In this document: positions 7,675-15,679 of the stretch, in pieces
Layout of the letters: each line of letters begins with the position of its first letter
Position numbering within the stretch: the first letter of the stretch is position 1
Assembly: GCA_009693005.1 (NCBI GenBank)
Contig: SHYC01000003.1
Span: 1-34,345 of the forward strand
Direction of reading: 5' to 3'
Length of the DNA: 34,345 nucleotides
Source of the DNA: Dehalococcoidia bacterium
GTDB lineage: Bacteria; Chloroflexota; Dehalococcoidia; SHYD01; SHYC01
Program-made: the position numbers and the translations under genes
Notes under the pieces: model-generated
The model's database searches: none
What the model saw: the letters and a program-made list of their open reading frames with translations, nothing else
Told to the model about the DNA's origin: nothing

Positions 7675-9186
7675 ATGGCTACTACTTGTCGCGATGAGGT
7701 TCTGGCCGCAGCCAAGGCAATCCTGCGAACTAGTGGAACGCACTTATTTAGTCCCCTGGAAATTGTTGAGTACCTACGAGCGAACGGTACTGATTATGCC
7801 GAGTCTACGATCCGCACCTACATAGTTTCTGTGTGCTGTATTAATGCTCCTCGGCACCATGCTACTAAATTTGCAGATTTTGAGCGGGTAGGCAGAGGTG
7901 TCTACCAGCTCGTTGTACGTGAAGCGCTCCAGACGATGGCTCCGGAGGACAACCCATACCACATGGCGCTGGCCCAGCTCAAGAAGGTAACTGATCACAT
8001 GGGCCTTGATGAGGGCATCGCGCAGATCCTTGCATCCCCTAAACGAGAGCTGACAGTCCACTTTCCGGTGCGCATGGACGACGATAGTATAAGAGTATTT
8101 ACCGGCTACAGAGTACAGCATAACATGGCAAGGGGGCCTGCCAAGGGCGGGATAAGGTACCATCCCGGCGTGAACCTGGATGAAATAAGAGCGTTATCCA
8201 TGTGGATGACTTGGAAATGCGCCTTGATCAACATTCCCTTTGGCGGCGCTAAGGGAGGGGTATGCTTCGATCCCAAAGCCCTGTCCTCAAAAGAGCTTGA
8301 GCGGTTGACCCGAAGGTATGCCTCAGAACTCTCTATACTAATCGGCCCGGAAAAAGATATTCCAGCCCCGGACGTAAACACCGACGATAGGATCATGTCC
8401 TGGTTCATGGACACCTACAGCGTTAATCAGGGTTACTCCGTGCCAGGGGTCGTTACGGGAAAGCCGGTCCATCTTGGAGGCACGGTAGGACGCGCCGAGG
8501 CTACGGGAAGAGGCTGTGCCATAATAGCCAGAGAATGCGCCAGGACTATAAAGCTCCCCTTTGAAGGCGCAACTGTAGTAGTGCAAGGCATGGGCAATGT
8601 CGGAGGAATAGCCGCGAAGACGCTGGCCCAGATGGGGTGTAAGATTATCGCGATGAGCGGCAGTTCCGGGGGAGTTTACTCGAATAAGGGTCTTGATCCG
8701 GACCGGGTGATCGCCTTCAAGAAGGGCCATGATTCCTTTGATGGGTTCCCAGATGCTGAACCCATTACCAACGCCGATCTTCTTGAGCTTCCCTGTGATA
8801 TACTTCTGCCGGCGGCCCTGGAGCGCGAGATAACCTCGCAAAACGCGGGCAGGATTGCTGCCAAGATCCTGGTTGAAGGAGCAAACGGCCCGACCACCCT
8901 GGATGCGGAGAGAGTCTTGCTGGATAAAGGCGTTTTTATCGCGCCGGATATTTTGGCCAATGCCGGCGGGGTGCTGGTCTCCTATTTTGAATGGGTACAG
9001 GACATCCAGGCGTTTTTCTGGGAGGAGGAGGTAATAAACCAGCGGCTCGAGCGCGCGATGGTCCGTACTTTCGCTGATGTTATAGAGACGGCATCCAGAG
9101 AGAAGCTGGACAATAGAAGTGCAGCTCTCCTGATAGCTGTCAAACGTGTCGCCGGTGCTATAGAAGCCAGGGGTATCTATCCATAA
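7675..9186 (+). CDS. Glu/Leu/Phe/Val dehydrogenase with N-terminal winged-helix-like domain
   Basis: 503 residues from an ATG preceded by GGGGAGG; an upstream in-frame ATG at 7609 has no such site. Residues 1-80 form a separate domain with the pattern SPLEIVEYLRANG, YAESTIRTYIVS, NAPRHHATKFADF and VGRGVYQLV, resembling a small DNA-binding-like winged-helix domain (DUF7669 type) usually found alone or in other fusions. From about residue 88 a complete NAD(P)-linked glutamate-type dehydrogenase follows: GPAKGGIRYHP (Lys157), the catalytic-lysine motif GGAKGG (Lys193), PAPDVNT (Asp233) and the nucleotide-binding GMGNVGG (305-311). It interconverts glutamate and 2-oxoglutarate plus ammonia, though another amino acid substrate is possible. 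The extra domain is in frame without a plausible internal start. Confidence 0.88.
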   Translation: MATTCRDEVLAAAKAILRTSGTHLFSPLEIVEYLRANGTDYAESTIRTYIVSVCCINAPRHHATKFADFERVGRGVYQLVVREALQTMAPEDNPYHMALAQLKKVTDHMGLDEGIAQILASPKRELTVHFPVRMDDDSIRVFTGYRVQHNMARGPAKGGIRYHPGVNLDEIRALSMWMTWKCALINIPFGGAKGGVCFDPKALSSKELERLTRRYASELSILIGPEKDIPAPDVNTDDRIMSWFMDTYSVNQGYSVPGVVTGKPVHLGGTVGRAEATGRGCAIIARECARTIKLPFEGATVVVQGMGNVGGIAAKTLAQMGCKIIAMSGSSGGVYSNKGLDPDRVIAFKKGHDSFDGFPDAEPITNADLLELPCDILLPAALEREITSQNAGRIAAKILVEGANGPTTLDAERVLLDKGVFIAPDILANAGGVLVSYFEWVQDIQAFFWEEEVINQRLERAMVRTFADVIETASREKLDNRSAALLIAVKRVAGAIEARGIYP

Positions 9187-9255
9187 GGGGCTAAGGAAGG
9201 CTAAGATCCAGTAGCTTGATAAGCCTCTATGCCATGAGCAGATGCAACTATTTGT

Positions 9256-11154
9256 ATGTCTTTATTCCGTTATATGATCAGATCCCCCAGGCTAGCCCTT
9301 TGCCTCATAGTCCTTCTAGCTTTCCTGATTCGCGTACACAACCTCTCCTTTGAGAGCATTGATATGGATGAAGCGGATGCCATTGCCTTCGCTTCGATGC
9401 CTCTCAAGGATACTTTAGCCCTTTTTACCAAGCCAGGCGAGAACGGGCCTCTTTATTATCTGCTGCTAAAGGGGTGGATGGCTTTCGTAGGGCAGTCGGA
9501 GTTCGCAGTCAGGTTCTTATCGGTGATCCCAGGGGTCCTGGCTGTTCCTGTCATATACAACTTAGCCTTAATGGTCTTTGCCCGGCGCCGAGAAGGCCTG
9601 ATTGCAGCGGTCCTGGTCACCTTCTCCTCGTACCTGCTCTATTACTCGCAGATGACCAGGATGTATTCCCTGGTGCTGCTGACCAGCCTGCTTTCCGGTT
9701 ACCTGCTGCTCAAGGCGCTGGAAGAGCACAAGTGGGGGCTTTGGCTCCTATATGCTCTCTTCGCGACCTTGAGTATGTACCTTCACATCTTTGCAGCTCT
9801 GATGGTCCCCTGGCATCTTGCCTATTATTTAACCTGCATAGCACGGAAAGATGGCCGGCGGTCTCTGCGCGCGGGATTAACGGCCTTCGCAGTCGTCACT
9901 CTGCCATACTTGCCCCTCGGCCTAATTAGACTGAGTATGATTAGAAACCCAGAGGTGGTTGGCCGCCAATACTCGGGCCCGCAGTCTCCACTTGGCATGC
10001 TATCAACCCTATCCAGAGAATATGGCACCAACTTTGATGGCCTTCCGTCCGCGCTTCTCTACTCTTTCTTTGCGGGTATGACATTGGCAGGGCTGATAAG
10101 CCTGTTTCTGCCTGAGAAAAGGCGCAGGCTTCATTGGTTCCTGGTTTTCGGCCTGGCGGCGCCTATATCGTTCGCCTATGTAATAGTAAGCTTTGGCGCG
10201 CCGCTTTTTTCGTCCAGATACTTGATAATCACCCTTCCAGTCTTTTTTCTTCTCTGGGCCAGCGCCATCGCCATGCTGAGAGAGCGCATTGGGATCTGGG
10301 CCTATAGCATAATAGCGATCACAATAGTCTTAAACGGCGCTCGGTGGACGGAAAGCAGCGTGTACGGCCAGCACTTCCGTGAGGACTGGCGGGGCGGATC
10401 ATTGTACTTAAAGGAGAGAATAACGCAGGAGGACCTGCTGATAATTCCCTGGCCAAACGTAGCCAACGCCTTCAGGTACTACGCTGGCAACAGCACGGCT
10501 ATCCTCAGCGCAGACGCCGCGCTGGCCGGCGCTTCCGATATCCGGTTAGGCCCTGCGTTTCAGAAGGCTGCAGCCGGCAGAAAAAACGTCTGGTTTATGA
10601 GAGCTTACTATCAAGAGGGCGATATGGCTCCCATGAAAACCTGGCTGGAAGCGAATACGTACGTGCTTGACCACCAAAATTTTCCCGGCATATACGTCAC
10701 TCACTACCTTATTAGCGGAGGGAAGCCGGAGGTCGAGACAAAGGTATCTTTTGGGCACACGCTGATGCTGCTTGGGTACGACAGACCGAAGCCGCCACCT
10801 GATCCTGGCGGACCCTGGGCGGTCAAACTATACTGGCAAGCTCTTGTTCCTATGGACAAGGACTATGCAACGGTCCTTGCGGCTGTGGATTCTCAAGGAG
10901 AGATTATAACGAAGGTTGAGGGCGCAATAAACCAAAACAGGTATCCTACCTCGCGGTGGCAGCGTGGTTGGACCATGCCGGAGGAAAAGGAACTGAGGCT
11001 TCCAACGCTTGCAAACGGAAGCTACACCCTTATGGTTGGAGTCCAAGAATTGAACGGGGATGCACGCCTAACTCCGGACTCAGATCTGTGGCGTGATAAT
11101 CTGGCCATAATAGGGGTTGTCCAGCCTGAGAACGCGCAAAAAGAGGCTGGATGA
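9256..11154 (+). CDS. GT-C family glycosyltransferase (ArnT/PMT-like), membrane
   Basis: 632 residues with about ten hydrophobic helices in the first 370 residues. After the first helix the loop contains SIDMDEADAIAF (Asp36, Asp38, Glu39), the acidic motif of GT-C enzymes that use polyprenyl-phosphate sugars. LYYSQMTRMYSL and PLFSSRYLIITLPVF are typical of the GT39/ArnT group. After residue about 500 a soluble beta-rich domain follows (WAVKLYWQALVPMDKDY). Such enzymes transfer sugars outside the membrane to lipids or proteins; donor and acceptor cannot be told from sequence. It stands as a single gene 69 bases after the dehydrogenase. Confidence 0.85.
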   Translation: MSLFRYMIRSPRLALCLIVLLAFLIRVHNLSFESIDMDEADAIAFASMPLKDTLALFTKPGENGPLYYLLLKGWMAFVGQSEFAVRFLSVIPGVLAVPVIYNLALMVFARRREGLIAAVLVTFSSYLLYYSQMTRMYSLVLLTSLLSGYLLLKALEEHKWGLWLLYALFATLSMYLHIFAALMVPWHLAYYLTCIARKDGRRSLRAGLTAFAVVTLPYLPLGLIRLSMIRNPEVVGRQYSGPQSPLGMLSTLSREYGTNFDGLPSALLYSFFAGMTLAGLISLFLPEKRRRLHWFLVFGLAAPISFAYVIVSFGAPLFSSRYLIITLPVFFLLWASAIAMLRERIGIWAYSIIAITIVLNGARWTESSVYGQHFREDWRGGSLYLKERITQEDLLIIPWPNVANAFRYYAGNSTAILSADAALAGASDIRLGPAFQKAAAGRKNVWFMRAYYQEGDMAPMKTWLEANTYVLDHQNFPGIYVTHYLISGGKPEVETKVSFGHTLMLLGYDRPKPPPDPGGPWAVKLYWQALVPMDKDYATVLAAVDSQGEIITKVEGAINQNRYPTSRWQRGWTMPEEKELRLPTLANGSYTLMVGVQELNGDARLTPDSDLWRDNLAIIGVVQPENAQKEAG

Positions 11155-11172
11155 GCGTCTCCGGATCAGGTT

Positions 11173-11283
11173 CTACTCTTTGTCGGCGCCAAAGAACACC
11201 TTTAGTATCCAGGCTGACAAGTAAGCCAATCCGATAAATATCAGAGCGATAATTATCAGTAAACACCATATTCCGCAAGTCAT
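11173..11283 (-). CDS. Possible 36-residue single-span membrane peptide
   Basis: On the minus strand an ATG at 11283 opens a frame reading MTCGIWCLLIIIALIFIGLA, followed by YLSAWILKVFFGADKE and a TAG. It has one strongly hydrophobic span of about 20 residues and a charged C-terminus, the look of real small membrane proteins. It lies convergent to the glycosyltransferase, 18 bases past that gene's stop. The ribosome-binding site is poor and I recognise no family, so chance cannot be excluded. Confidence 0.4.
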   Translation of the reverse strand: MTCGIWCLLIIIALIFIGLAYLSAWILKVFFGADKE

Positions 11284-11784
11284 AATCGGTTGCCCGCCGG
11301 TCCAATCAATTTATGCTATTCATGCGAAAATAGCTTTGAAGCCGTCATTGGTTCGAAAGTGCTAGGTCGACGTTGCCTGAGGTTCTCGAAGGCAACGCCC
11401 GCTCCTAGTTCGAGAACCTCAGGCAACGGGCTACGCTCATCCATTTTCATCCTCTATGGCGCCGCTGGCAAGCGGCATGGACGATTGCCAGCCGGAGGCC
11501 AAAGCAATCTCTCGTGAGTTGCGACCTGCCGAGATTGGTTCACGGAGTCTGTCCTGAACATAGCCGAAGGGCTCGCAATGACTAATTGATCTTATGTTCA
11601 TCCCTAGTGGTCGGAGCAACGCTCGCCAGTATTTTGCCAGCTATACCGGGATTATGCTACTATCCAAGTGATATAGTCCCGGTTTATCGGTAATCCAGGT
11701 TGATGAGAGCAACTCATACGTTATCAGAATGCTGCTTTGGTGTCCAAATCTTGCAGTGAACCTGCCAAACTAAGGAGGTGCCCC
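11284..11784. other. Repeat-bearing intergenic region
   Basis: About 500 bases without a convincing gene. They hold palindromic repeat copy 2 (11371-11453) and a second repeat-like stretch around 11540-11580 (GTCCTGAACATAGCCGAAGGG then CTCGCAATGAC). The stretch between 11456 and 11500 contains short inverted pieces (TGGCAAGCGG, TTGCCAGCCGG). The last part should contain the promoter of the gene at 11785; only a weak pair (TTGCCA 11634, TACTAT 11658) is visible. Confidence 0.5.
11371..11453 (+). repeat. Dispersed palindromic repeat, copy 2
   Basis: The arms CGTTGCCTGAGGTTCTCGAA (11371-11390) and TTCGAGAACCTCAGGCAACG (11409-11428) are perfectly complementary over 20 bp with an 18-base loop. 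The trailing GGGCTACGC...TTTTCATCC matches the tail of copy 1 at 1131-1154. A perfect 20-bp cruciform-forming palindrome of this kind is typical of REP/MITE-like intergenic repeats. Confidence 0.75.
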
Positions 11785-12105
11785 ATGCTTGAATACCGGT
11801 TTGAACGAGAATGTCGTACCCAGCATTCTGAGTCCTACTCTATAACAGAGGAGGGACGAAAGATAGGGCGTATTGACCTGCATTTTACCTATGACGTAGT
11901 TGAAGGAAGCTTGGTTATACCGGAACGTCTTACCAGCGAAGAGATAGATGAGTTGGTCCAGCTTATAGACCAGGAGTTATTGCCATCCTCTGGGGTGCCT
12001 CGAACAGACTTCATAGTAAACGTGTTTGCCGGCCGGGAAGTAGGCATCTTTAGCGATGAGGACTTCGAGCAAGAGGACGAGCCCACTAACGGGCGTACCC
12101 CGTAG
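11785..12105 (+). CDS. Conserved-looking hypothetical acidic protein
   Basis: 106 residues from an ATG with an excellent AAGGAGGTG ribosome-binding site; an in-frame upstream start at 11737 was not used for that reason. The sequence is acidic, alternating strand-like stretches (KIGRIDLHFTYD, TDFIVNVFAGREVG) with a helix (SEEIDELVQLIDQELL) and ending in an acidic tail (SDEDFEQEDEP). No signal peptide or membrane span. I do not recognise the family. It lies 99 bases upstream of the Nudix gene on the same strand. Confidence 0.7.
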   Translation: MLEYRFERECRTQHSESYSITEEGRKIGRIDLHFTYDVVEGSLVIPERLTSEEIDELVQLIDQELLPSSGVPRTDFIVNVFAGREVGIFSDEDFEQEDEPTNGRTP

Positions 12106-12204
12106 CAGATTTCTAACCCCGTTAAGATTAGCACCCTCATCAGCCTCCTTGTTGGCGATCATAAAGCAGCCAGGAAAACACTATCAGAGAGAAGCCTTAT
12201 CGTT

Positions 12205-12648
12205 ATGCCTATAGAACGCTTGGTGTCGGCAGGCGGAGTCCTGGTTAGAGAAATCAACGGTGAAACAGAGACGGTCCTGTGTGGTAGGCCGAGCACGGGT
12301 CTTTGGGGTCTCCCAAAAGGTACGCCCAATAGTGGCGAAACTCTAAAGGAGACAGCGCTTAGAGAGGTAGAGGAGGAAACAGGAATCAGGCCCCGAATAG
12401 AAGGTAAAATCGGTACTACCCAGTACCGGTTCAAGAGATCTCAGGACAAAGCCAGGTGTTTCAAGACCGTACACTACTACCTGATGACTCCAGTACTTGG
12501 AGATACTTCTCTCCATGATGCGGAATATGAAGAGGTAATCTGGTGTTCAATAGCGGTTGCCATCGATAAGTTGAGCCATGAAAATGACGTACAAATATTA
12601 AAATTGGCCGTCGATATGGCGGCAAGAAGAGGGGTGCCTAAACAGTAA
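12205..12648 (+). CDS. Nudix hydrolase
   Basis: 147 residues. The Nudix box is complete: Gly39, Glu45, then REVEEETGI (residues 53-61), the metal-binding helix that cleaves nucleoside diphosphates linked to another moiety. WGLPKGT before the box and VHYYLM after the Ala/Lys-rich strand resemble the Ap4A/diadenosine polyphosphate hydrolase subgroup, but the substrate is not certain. The following GNAT gene starts 9 bases after the stop, with its ribosome-binding site overlapping this stop codon (TAAGGAG), so the two are probably cotranscribed. Confidence 0.9.
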   Translation: MPIERLVSAGGVLVREINGETETVLCGRPSTGLWGLPKGTPNSGETLKETALREVEEETGIRPRIEGKIGTTQYRFKRSQDKARCFKTVHYYLMTPVLGDTSLHDAEYEEVIWCSIAVAIDKLSHENDVQILKLAVDMAARRGVPKQ

Positions 12649-12657
12649 GGAGTTCAA

Positions 12658-13290
12658 GTGTTAGATAGAATCCTGTCTTGGTTAGGCGTTACGAGTCGAG
12701 AAACAGGTAGGGCCGACAAAGTGGAAATCAAAGGCGAGAAGGTAATACTGAGAGAAAAGCGCCTGGAGGACGCCGAAAGTGACTACAAGTGGCGCTCAGA
12801 CCCTGAGTTGGCGACCTTCGATGGCGTCCCTCCTTTAAGAATGTCCTTGAACTCATATCTATCTGTCTTCAGAGAAGAACTACGGTACCCATCACGTCGG
12901 CACCGTACCTTTGCTATTGAAGACTATGATGGGCGGCATATAGGCAACTGTATGTATTACGACATTGATGAAGGAGCCGGCCAGGCAGAGCTTGGTATTC
13001 TAATCGGGGAGCGCGAATACTGGAGCAAAGGCTACGGTACAGACGCTGTAAACGCCCTGCTGCATCATATATTTGGCAGCACCAAATTAGAGAGAGTGTA
13101 TCTACACACCTTGGAATGGAATATTCGCGCCCAGAAATCATTCGAAAAGAGCGGGTTTGTCCGTATTGGAGAGGTCAAACGTAGCGACAATATCTTTATC
13201 GCCATGGAGATCTATAGGTCGTGGATGGAGACCAATGCTAAAACAGGCGCAGGCCATTTTGGGGATACTGGTGAGACATCTCCTGAATAA
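12658..13290 (+). CDS. GNAT family N-acetyltransferase (RimJ/RimL type)
   Basis: 210 residues from a GTG start with AAGGAG 7 bases before it. The acetyltransferase domain spans about residues 22-185: VILREKRLEDAESDYKWRSD is the usual N-terminal strand and helix, REYWSKGYGTDAVNALL holds the acetyl-CoA pyrophosphate-binding loop, and ERVYLHTLEWNIRAQKSFEK followed by SGFVRIGEV is the C-terminal arm. RimJ/RimL relatives acetylate ribosomal protein N-termini, amino acids or small molecules; the target is unknown. Residues 1-20 are an extension that could be an amphipathic helix. Likely an operon with the Nudix gene. Confidence 0.88.
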   Translation: MLDRILSWLGVTSRETGRADKVEIKGEKVILREKRLEDAESDYKWRSDPELATFDGVPPLRMSLNSYLSVFREELRYPSRRHRTFAIEDYDGRHIGNCMYYDIDEGAGQAELGILIGEREYWSKGYGTDAVNALLHHIFGSTKLERVYLHTLEWNIRAQKSFEKSGFVRIGEVKRSDNIFIAMEIYRSWMETNAKTGAGHFGDTGETSPE

Positions 13291-13427
13291 TGCTATAGAG
13301 TCTTCTAGCCTTCTGAAAGGACTGGTTTTGCTGCGTGCAAAGGCGCTCTGTCCGATACTCGCGTCGGGGTAATTCCGGAGACCGACAACGGCGAGCCATC
13401 AGCCCAATTACTACGCTGCAGAAGGCT

Positions 13428-14141
13428 ATGAGCTTCCTCACGATTAATAAACCTATCAAGGCCGGCTTGTTAGTGCTGGGACTGTTCCTCCTGACACGGC
13501 CAGACGGCTTTGTAATTAAGAGCAGCGCAGACACCGTCGAAGAGTATCGCTTGCCCTGGAAGTCTTCCCAGCGAATGTACACTTTGCAGGGGCAAAATCA
13601 GGGCACTCACGTTGGTTTTAGCTCCAGGTACGCCTTTGACTTTGCCCCTGGCCCGACAGACGGTTCGCAATTTGAGGTATTGGCTGTAAAGTCTGGTAAG
13701 GTTGTTATGGCTGCAGGCGCCTTTGCTCCAGGCCTTGACTGCGATCCATCAGCCTCAGCTCGTTCAAACTTTGTCCTTCTTGACCACGGGGATGGCACTG
13801 GCTCCAGATATGAACACCTGGCCCAGGGTAGCATATTGGTTAAGCTGGGGCAGCGTGTAGCACAGGGTGCGGTTCTGGCGACGAGCGGAACTACTGGATT
13901 TGTATGCGGCATAAGGCATCTCCATTACACTGCCCTTGACATAAAGACAATGGAGTCCATACACCGTCCTTTCTCGGACCCAGATGTTAAGAAGGATAAT
14001 GGCGCCCCTAAAACCGGTGAACGGTACTCGTCCACCAATATACGTATTTCATCCAAGGGCGGGAAATCCTTTCTTCCCGTGATGATGCGGGGCTATTCGA
14101 TTCCCAGCGGCAGAGAATCTACCGGCACTAGGGCGCCGTAA
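13428..14141 (+). CDS. M23 family metallopeptidase (LytM-like), exported
   Basis: 237 residues from this ATG. The N-terminus has a hydrophobic segment (KAGLLVLGLFLLT, residues 11-23) that could be a signal peptide or anchor. The zinc-binding pattern of M23 endopeptidases is visible: His61 and Asp71 in the THVGF...YAFDFA stretch, YEHL with His130, and HLH with His164 and His166. Such enzymes cleave peptide cross-links in peptidoglycan or degrade proteins outside the cell. An upstream in-frame GTG at 13335 would add 31 mostly basic residues; the ATG is chosen because the hydrophobic segment then lies near the N-terminus, but its ribosome-binding site (GAAGG) is too close, so the start is uncertain. 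Confidence 0.82.
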   Translation: MSFLTINKPIKAGLLVLGLFLLTRPDGFVIKSSADTVEEYRLPWKSSQRMYTLQGQNQGTHVGFSSRYAFDFAPGPTDGSQFEVLAVKSGKVVMAAGAFAPGLDCDPSASARSNFVLLDHGDGTGSRYEHLAQGSILVKLGQRVAQGAVLATSGTTGFVCGIRHLHYTALDIKTMESIHRPFSDPDVKKDNGAPKTGERYSSTNIRISSKGGKSFLPVMMRGYSIPSGRESTGTRAP

Positions 14142-14308
14142 CGAGGAGTCATCCCTGGTCTCGATGTAAGCAGGCCTGTACATTAAGGAATATGATTGCC
14201 TCAAAGCATTTCTACCAGCTAACCTGTAGGAGCGGTTCATGGATCGCCTTTACCGGCGTACATAACTTATATCGTCTAGTTTCGAGGCAATAACGGGAAT
14301 TTGCATAA
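14142..14308. other. Gap before cobO, no cobalamin riboswitch seen
   Basis: 167 bases between the M23 gene and cobO. I looked for the cobalamin riboswitch box (GCCACTG core) and did not find it. A short GGGAA precedes the cobO ATG. Confidence 0.4.
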
Positions 14309-14845
14309 ATGGTAGATAAGCGAGATGGCCGCGTTGGGCTTGTTATTGTAAATACCGGCAGTGGCAAGGGAAAGACCACCGCCTCGCTGGGTCTAATGCT
14401 CAGGGCCTGGGGCCAGGGCATGAAGACGGTGATGCTCCAGTTTATTAAGACCAAGACCAGCAACTACGGGGAGAACAAGGCAGCCAGAAAGTTGGGCGTC
14501 GAGATGGTGCCACTGGGCGCCGGCTTCACGTGGCTGTCAAGGGACATAGAAAAGGACAAAGCGCTGGCAAGAGAGGGATGGGATGCTGCAAAACAGAGGT
14601 TGTGTTCTGAAGAGTACGACCTGGTGATTTTGGACGAGCTCACCTATACAATGAAGTACGGATGGCTATCCGTGGAGGAGGTTCTTGAGGCGCTGCGCCG
14701 GAGACCTTCGTGGCAGCATGTCGTTATTACCGGACGGGACGCCCCACCAGAGCTCATTGAATACGCAGATCTGGTCACGGAGATGAAAGAGATAAAGCAT
14801 CCTTACAAGAGCGGGGTTAAGGCGCAGCCGGGGGTGGAGTTCTAG
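14309..14845 (+). CDS. cobO: Cob(I)yrinic acid a,c-diamide adenosyltransferase
   Basis: 178 residues, close to the CobO/BtuR family length. The P-loop GSGKGKTT (residues 17-24) is the family's version, followed by LRAWGQGMKTVMLQFIK, VILDELTYTMKYG (107-118) with the metal-binding acidic pair, VVITGRDAPPEL, and the C-terminal HPYKSGVKAQPGVEF. It transfers the adenosyl group of ATP to cobalt(I) of corrinoids, giving adenosylcobalamin. No other cobalamin gene is adjacent, so salvage of imported corrinoids is possible. It ends 4 bases past the stop side of the convergent small gene on the minus strand. Confidence 0.94.
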   Translation: MVDKRDGRVGLVIVNTGSGKGKTTASLGLMLRAWGQGMKTVMLQFIKTKTSNYGENKAARKLGVEMVPLGAGFTWLSRDIEKDKALAREGWDAAKQRLCSEEYDLVILDELTYTMKYGWLSVEEVLEALRRRPSWQHVVITGRDAPPELIEYADLVTEMKEIKHPYKSGVKAQPGVEF

Positions 14846-15156
14846 GACAGGTCTAGAGATACCGGCGGGCAATACCAGTTGAGCCTGGTAATTATCGGCA
14901 TAACCTCTTTCAGCCTTCGTATGAGAAGGCAATAGCTGGACTGCTGGGCTTTTGTTAACTGGCTGCTGTTATAGAATCCATCAAGCTCTACGAGGTAGTC
15001 TGCCATCATGTGATCCCAGTATAAACTTTCAGATACCCTATCCCACTCTTCCAGGGTCTCCCATTCCTCTGCCAAGTCACGTAGATCATCTATAAAGCTG
15101 TGAATAGCGTTCAAGCTACGTTCAGCCCTTTGGATCACTTCGGTTGTCTGTGCCAT
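14842..15156 (-). CDS. Small helical acidic protein, unknown
   Basis: 104 residues, mostly predicted helix: TTEVIQRAERSLNAIHSFID, DLAEEWETLEEWDRVSESLY and QSSYCLLIRRLKEVMPIITR. It is acidic in the first half, with no signal peptide or membrane span. Its start overlaps the 3' end of the preceding minus-strand gene by 22 bases, which indicates translational coupling. Size, acidity and helical make-up are like many antitoxins or immunity proteins, but I recognise no family. It converges on cobO with a 4-base overlap of the 3' ends. Confidence 0.65.
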   Translation of the reverse strand: MAQTTEVIQRAERSLNAIHSFIDDLRDLAEEWETLEEWDRVSESLYWDHMMADYLVELDGFYNSSQLTKAQQSSYCLLIRRLKEVMPIITRLNWYCPPVSLDLS

Positions 15157-15665
15157 ATCAAATTATCTCTCATAGGATGTTGTAGGGCTTCCAGCGCCTC
15201 TTTAGGTTGGTATGCTGTTGTCCAATAGCCTATATGTATTCTGTATTCTACTATAATCCACTCTTCACCCAAAGGGCCCCGTAGATGACCGGCACGACGA
15301 ATAAAGCCTATTTGCCATTCCCCTTGGTAACGGCTAGTAAATATACCGGTCTCTTGGTCATGAACTACTTCACGAATACTCTCTAAATAGTCGTCTAATG
15401 TTATGTTAGTAAGCCATTCTCTGCCTATGATAACATGGCGAAGATAGTGTCGTTCTGCTGCGGTAAGGGTGTCGTTTCCTCTTAATACTCTACCATTCCA
15501 TTCAAGTCCCGCCAACCCGCGAGCGCGGCCGAGTGTAGGCGAAAACCCAGCCCGTGCTACGTGCTCAACTATACCCCGAAGCTCCTCTTCTGTAGGCTGC
15601 CGGACTCCGGTAGCCTACAGAATGAGTCTATCACAATCTGAGAGCTTATGGTCTGTGGCTGCCAT
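15135..15665 (-). pseudogene. Unknown gene interrupted by an in-frame amber codon
   Basis: From an ATG at 15665 the frame reads MAATDHKLSDCDRLIL, then TAG (15617-15615), then continues unbroken as ATGVRQPTEEELRGIVEHVA for a total of 177 codons to the stop at 15135. The downstream part includes REWLTNITLDDYLESI, EWQIGFIRRAGHLRGP and EEWIIVEYRIHIGYWTTAYQ. CAG to TAG would restore Gln at codon 17. Between the TAG and a TTG at 15515 there is no other start codon, and the upstream 33 codons look coding. A 126-residue product could still be made from that TTG. The C-terminal strand pattern ending in VEYR...WTTAY is reminiscent of small bacterial RNase-like toxin folds, and the helical protein after it would be the partner; this is speculative. 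The ATG lies 14 bases after the permease stop. Confidence 0.6.
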
Positions 15666-15679
15666 CTAATAGTAAAGGC

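Noticed and set aside
14142-14308. Possible cobalamin riboswitch before cobO
   Set aside because: The conserved B12-box core was not found in the gap.
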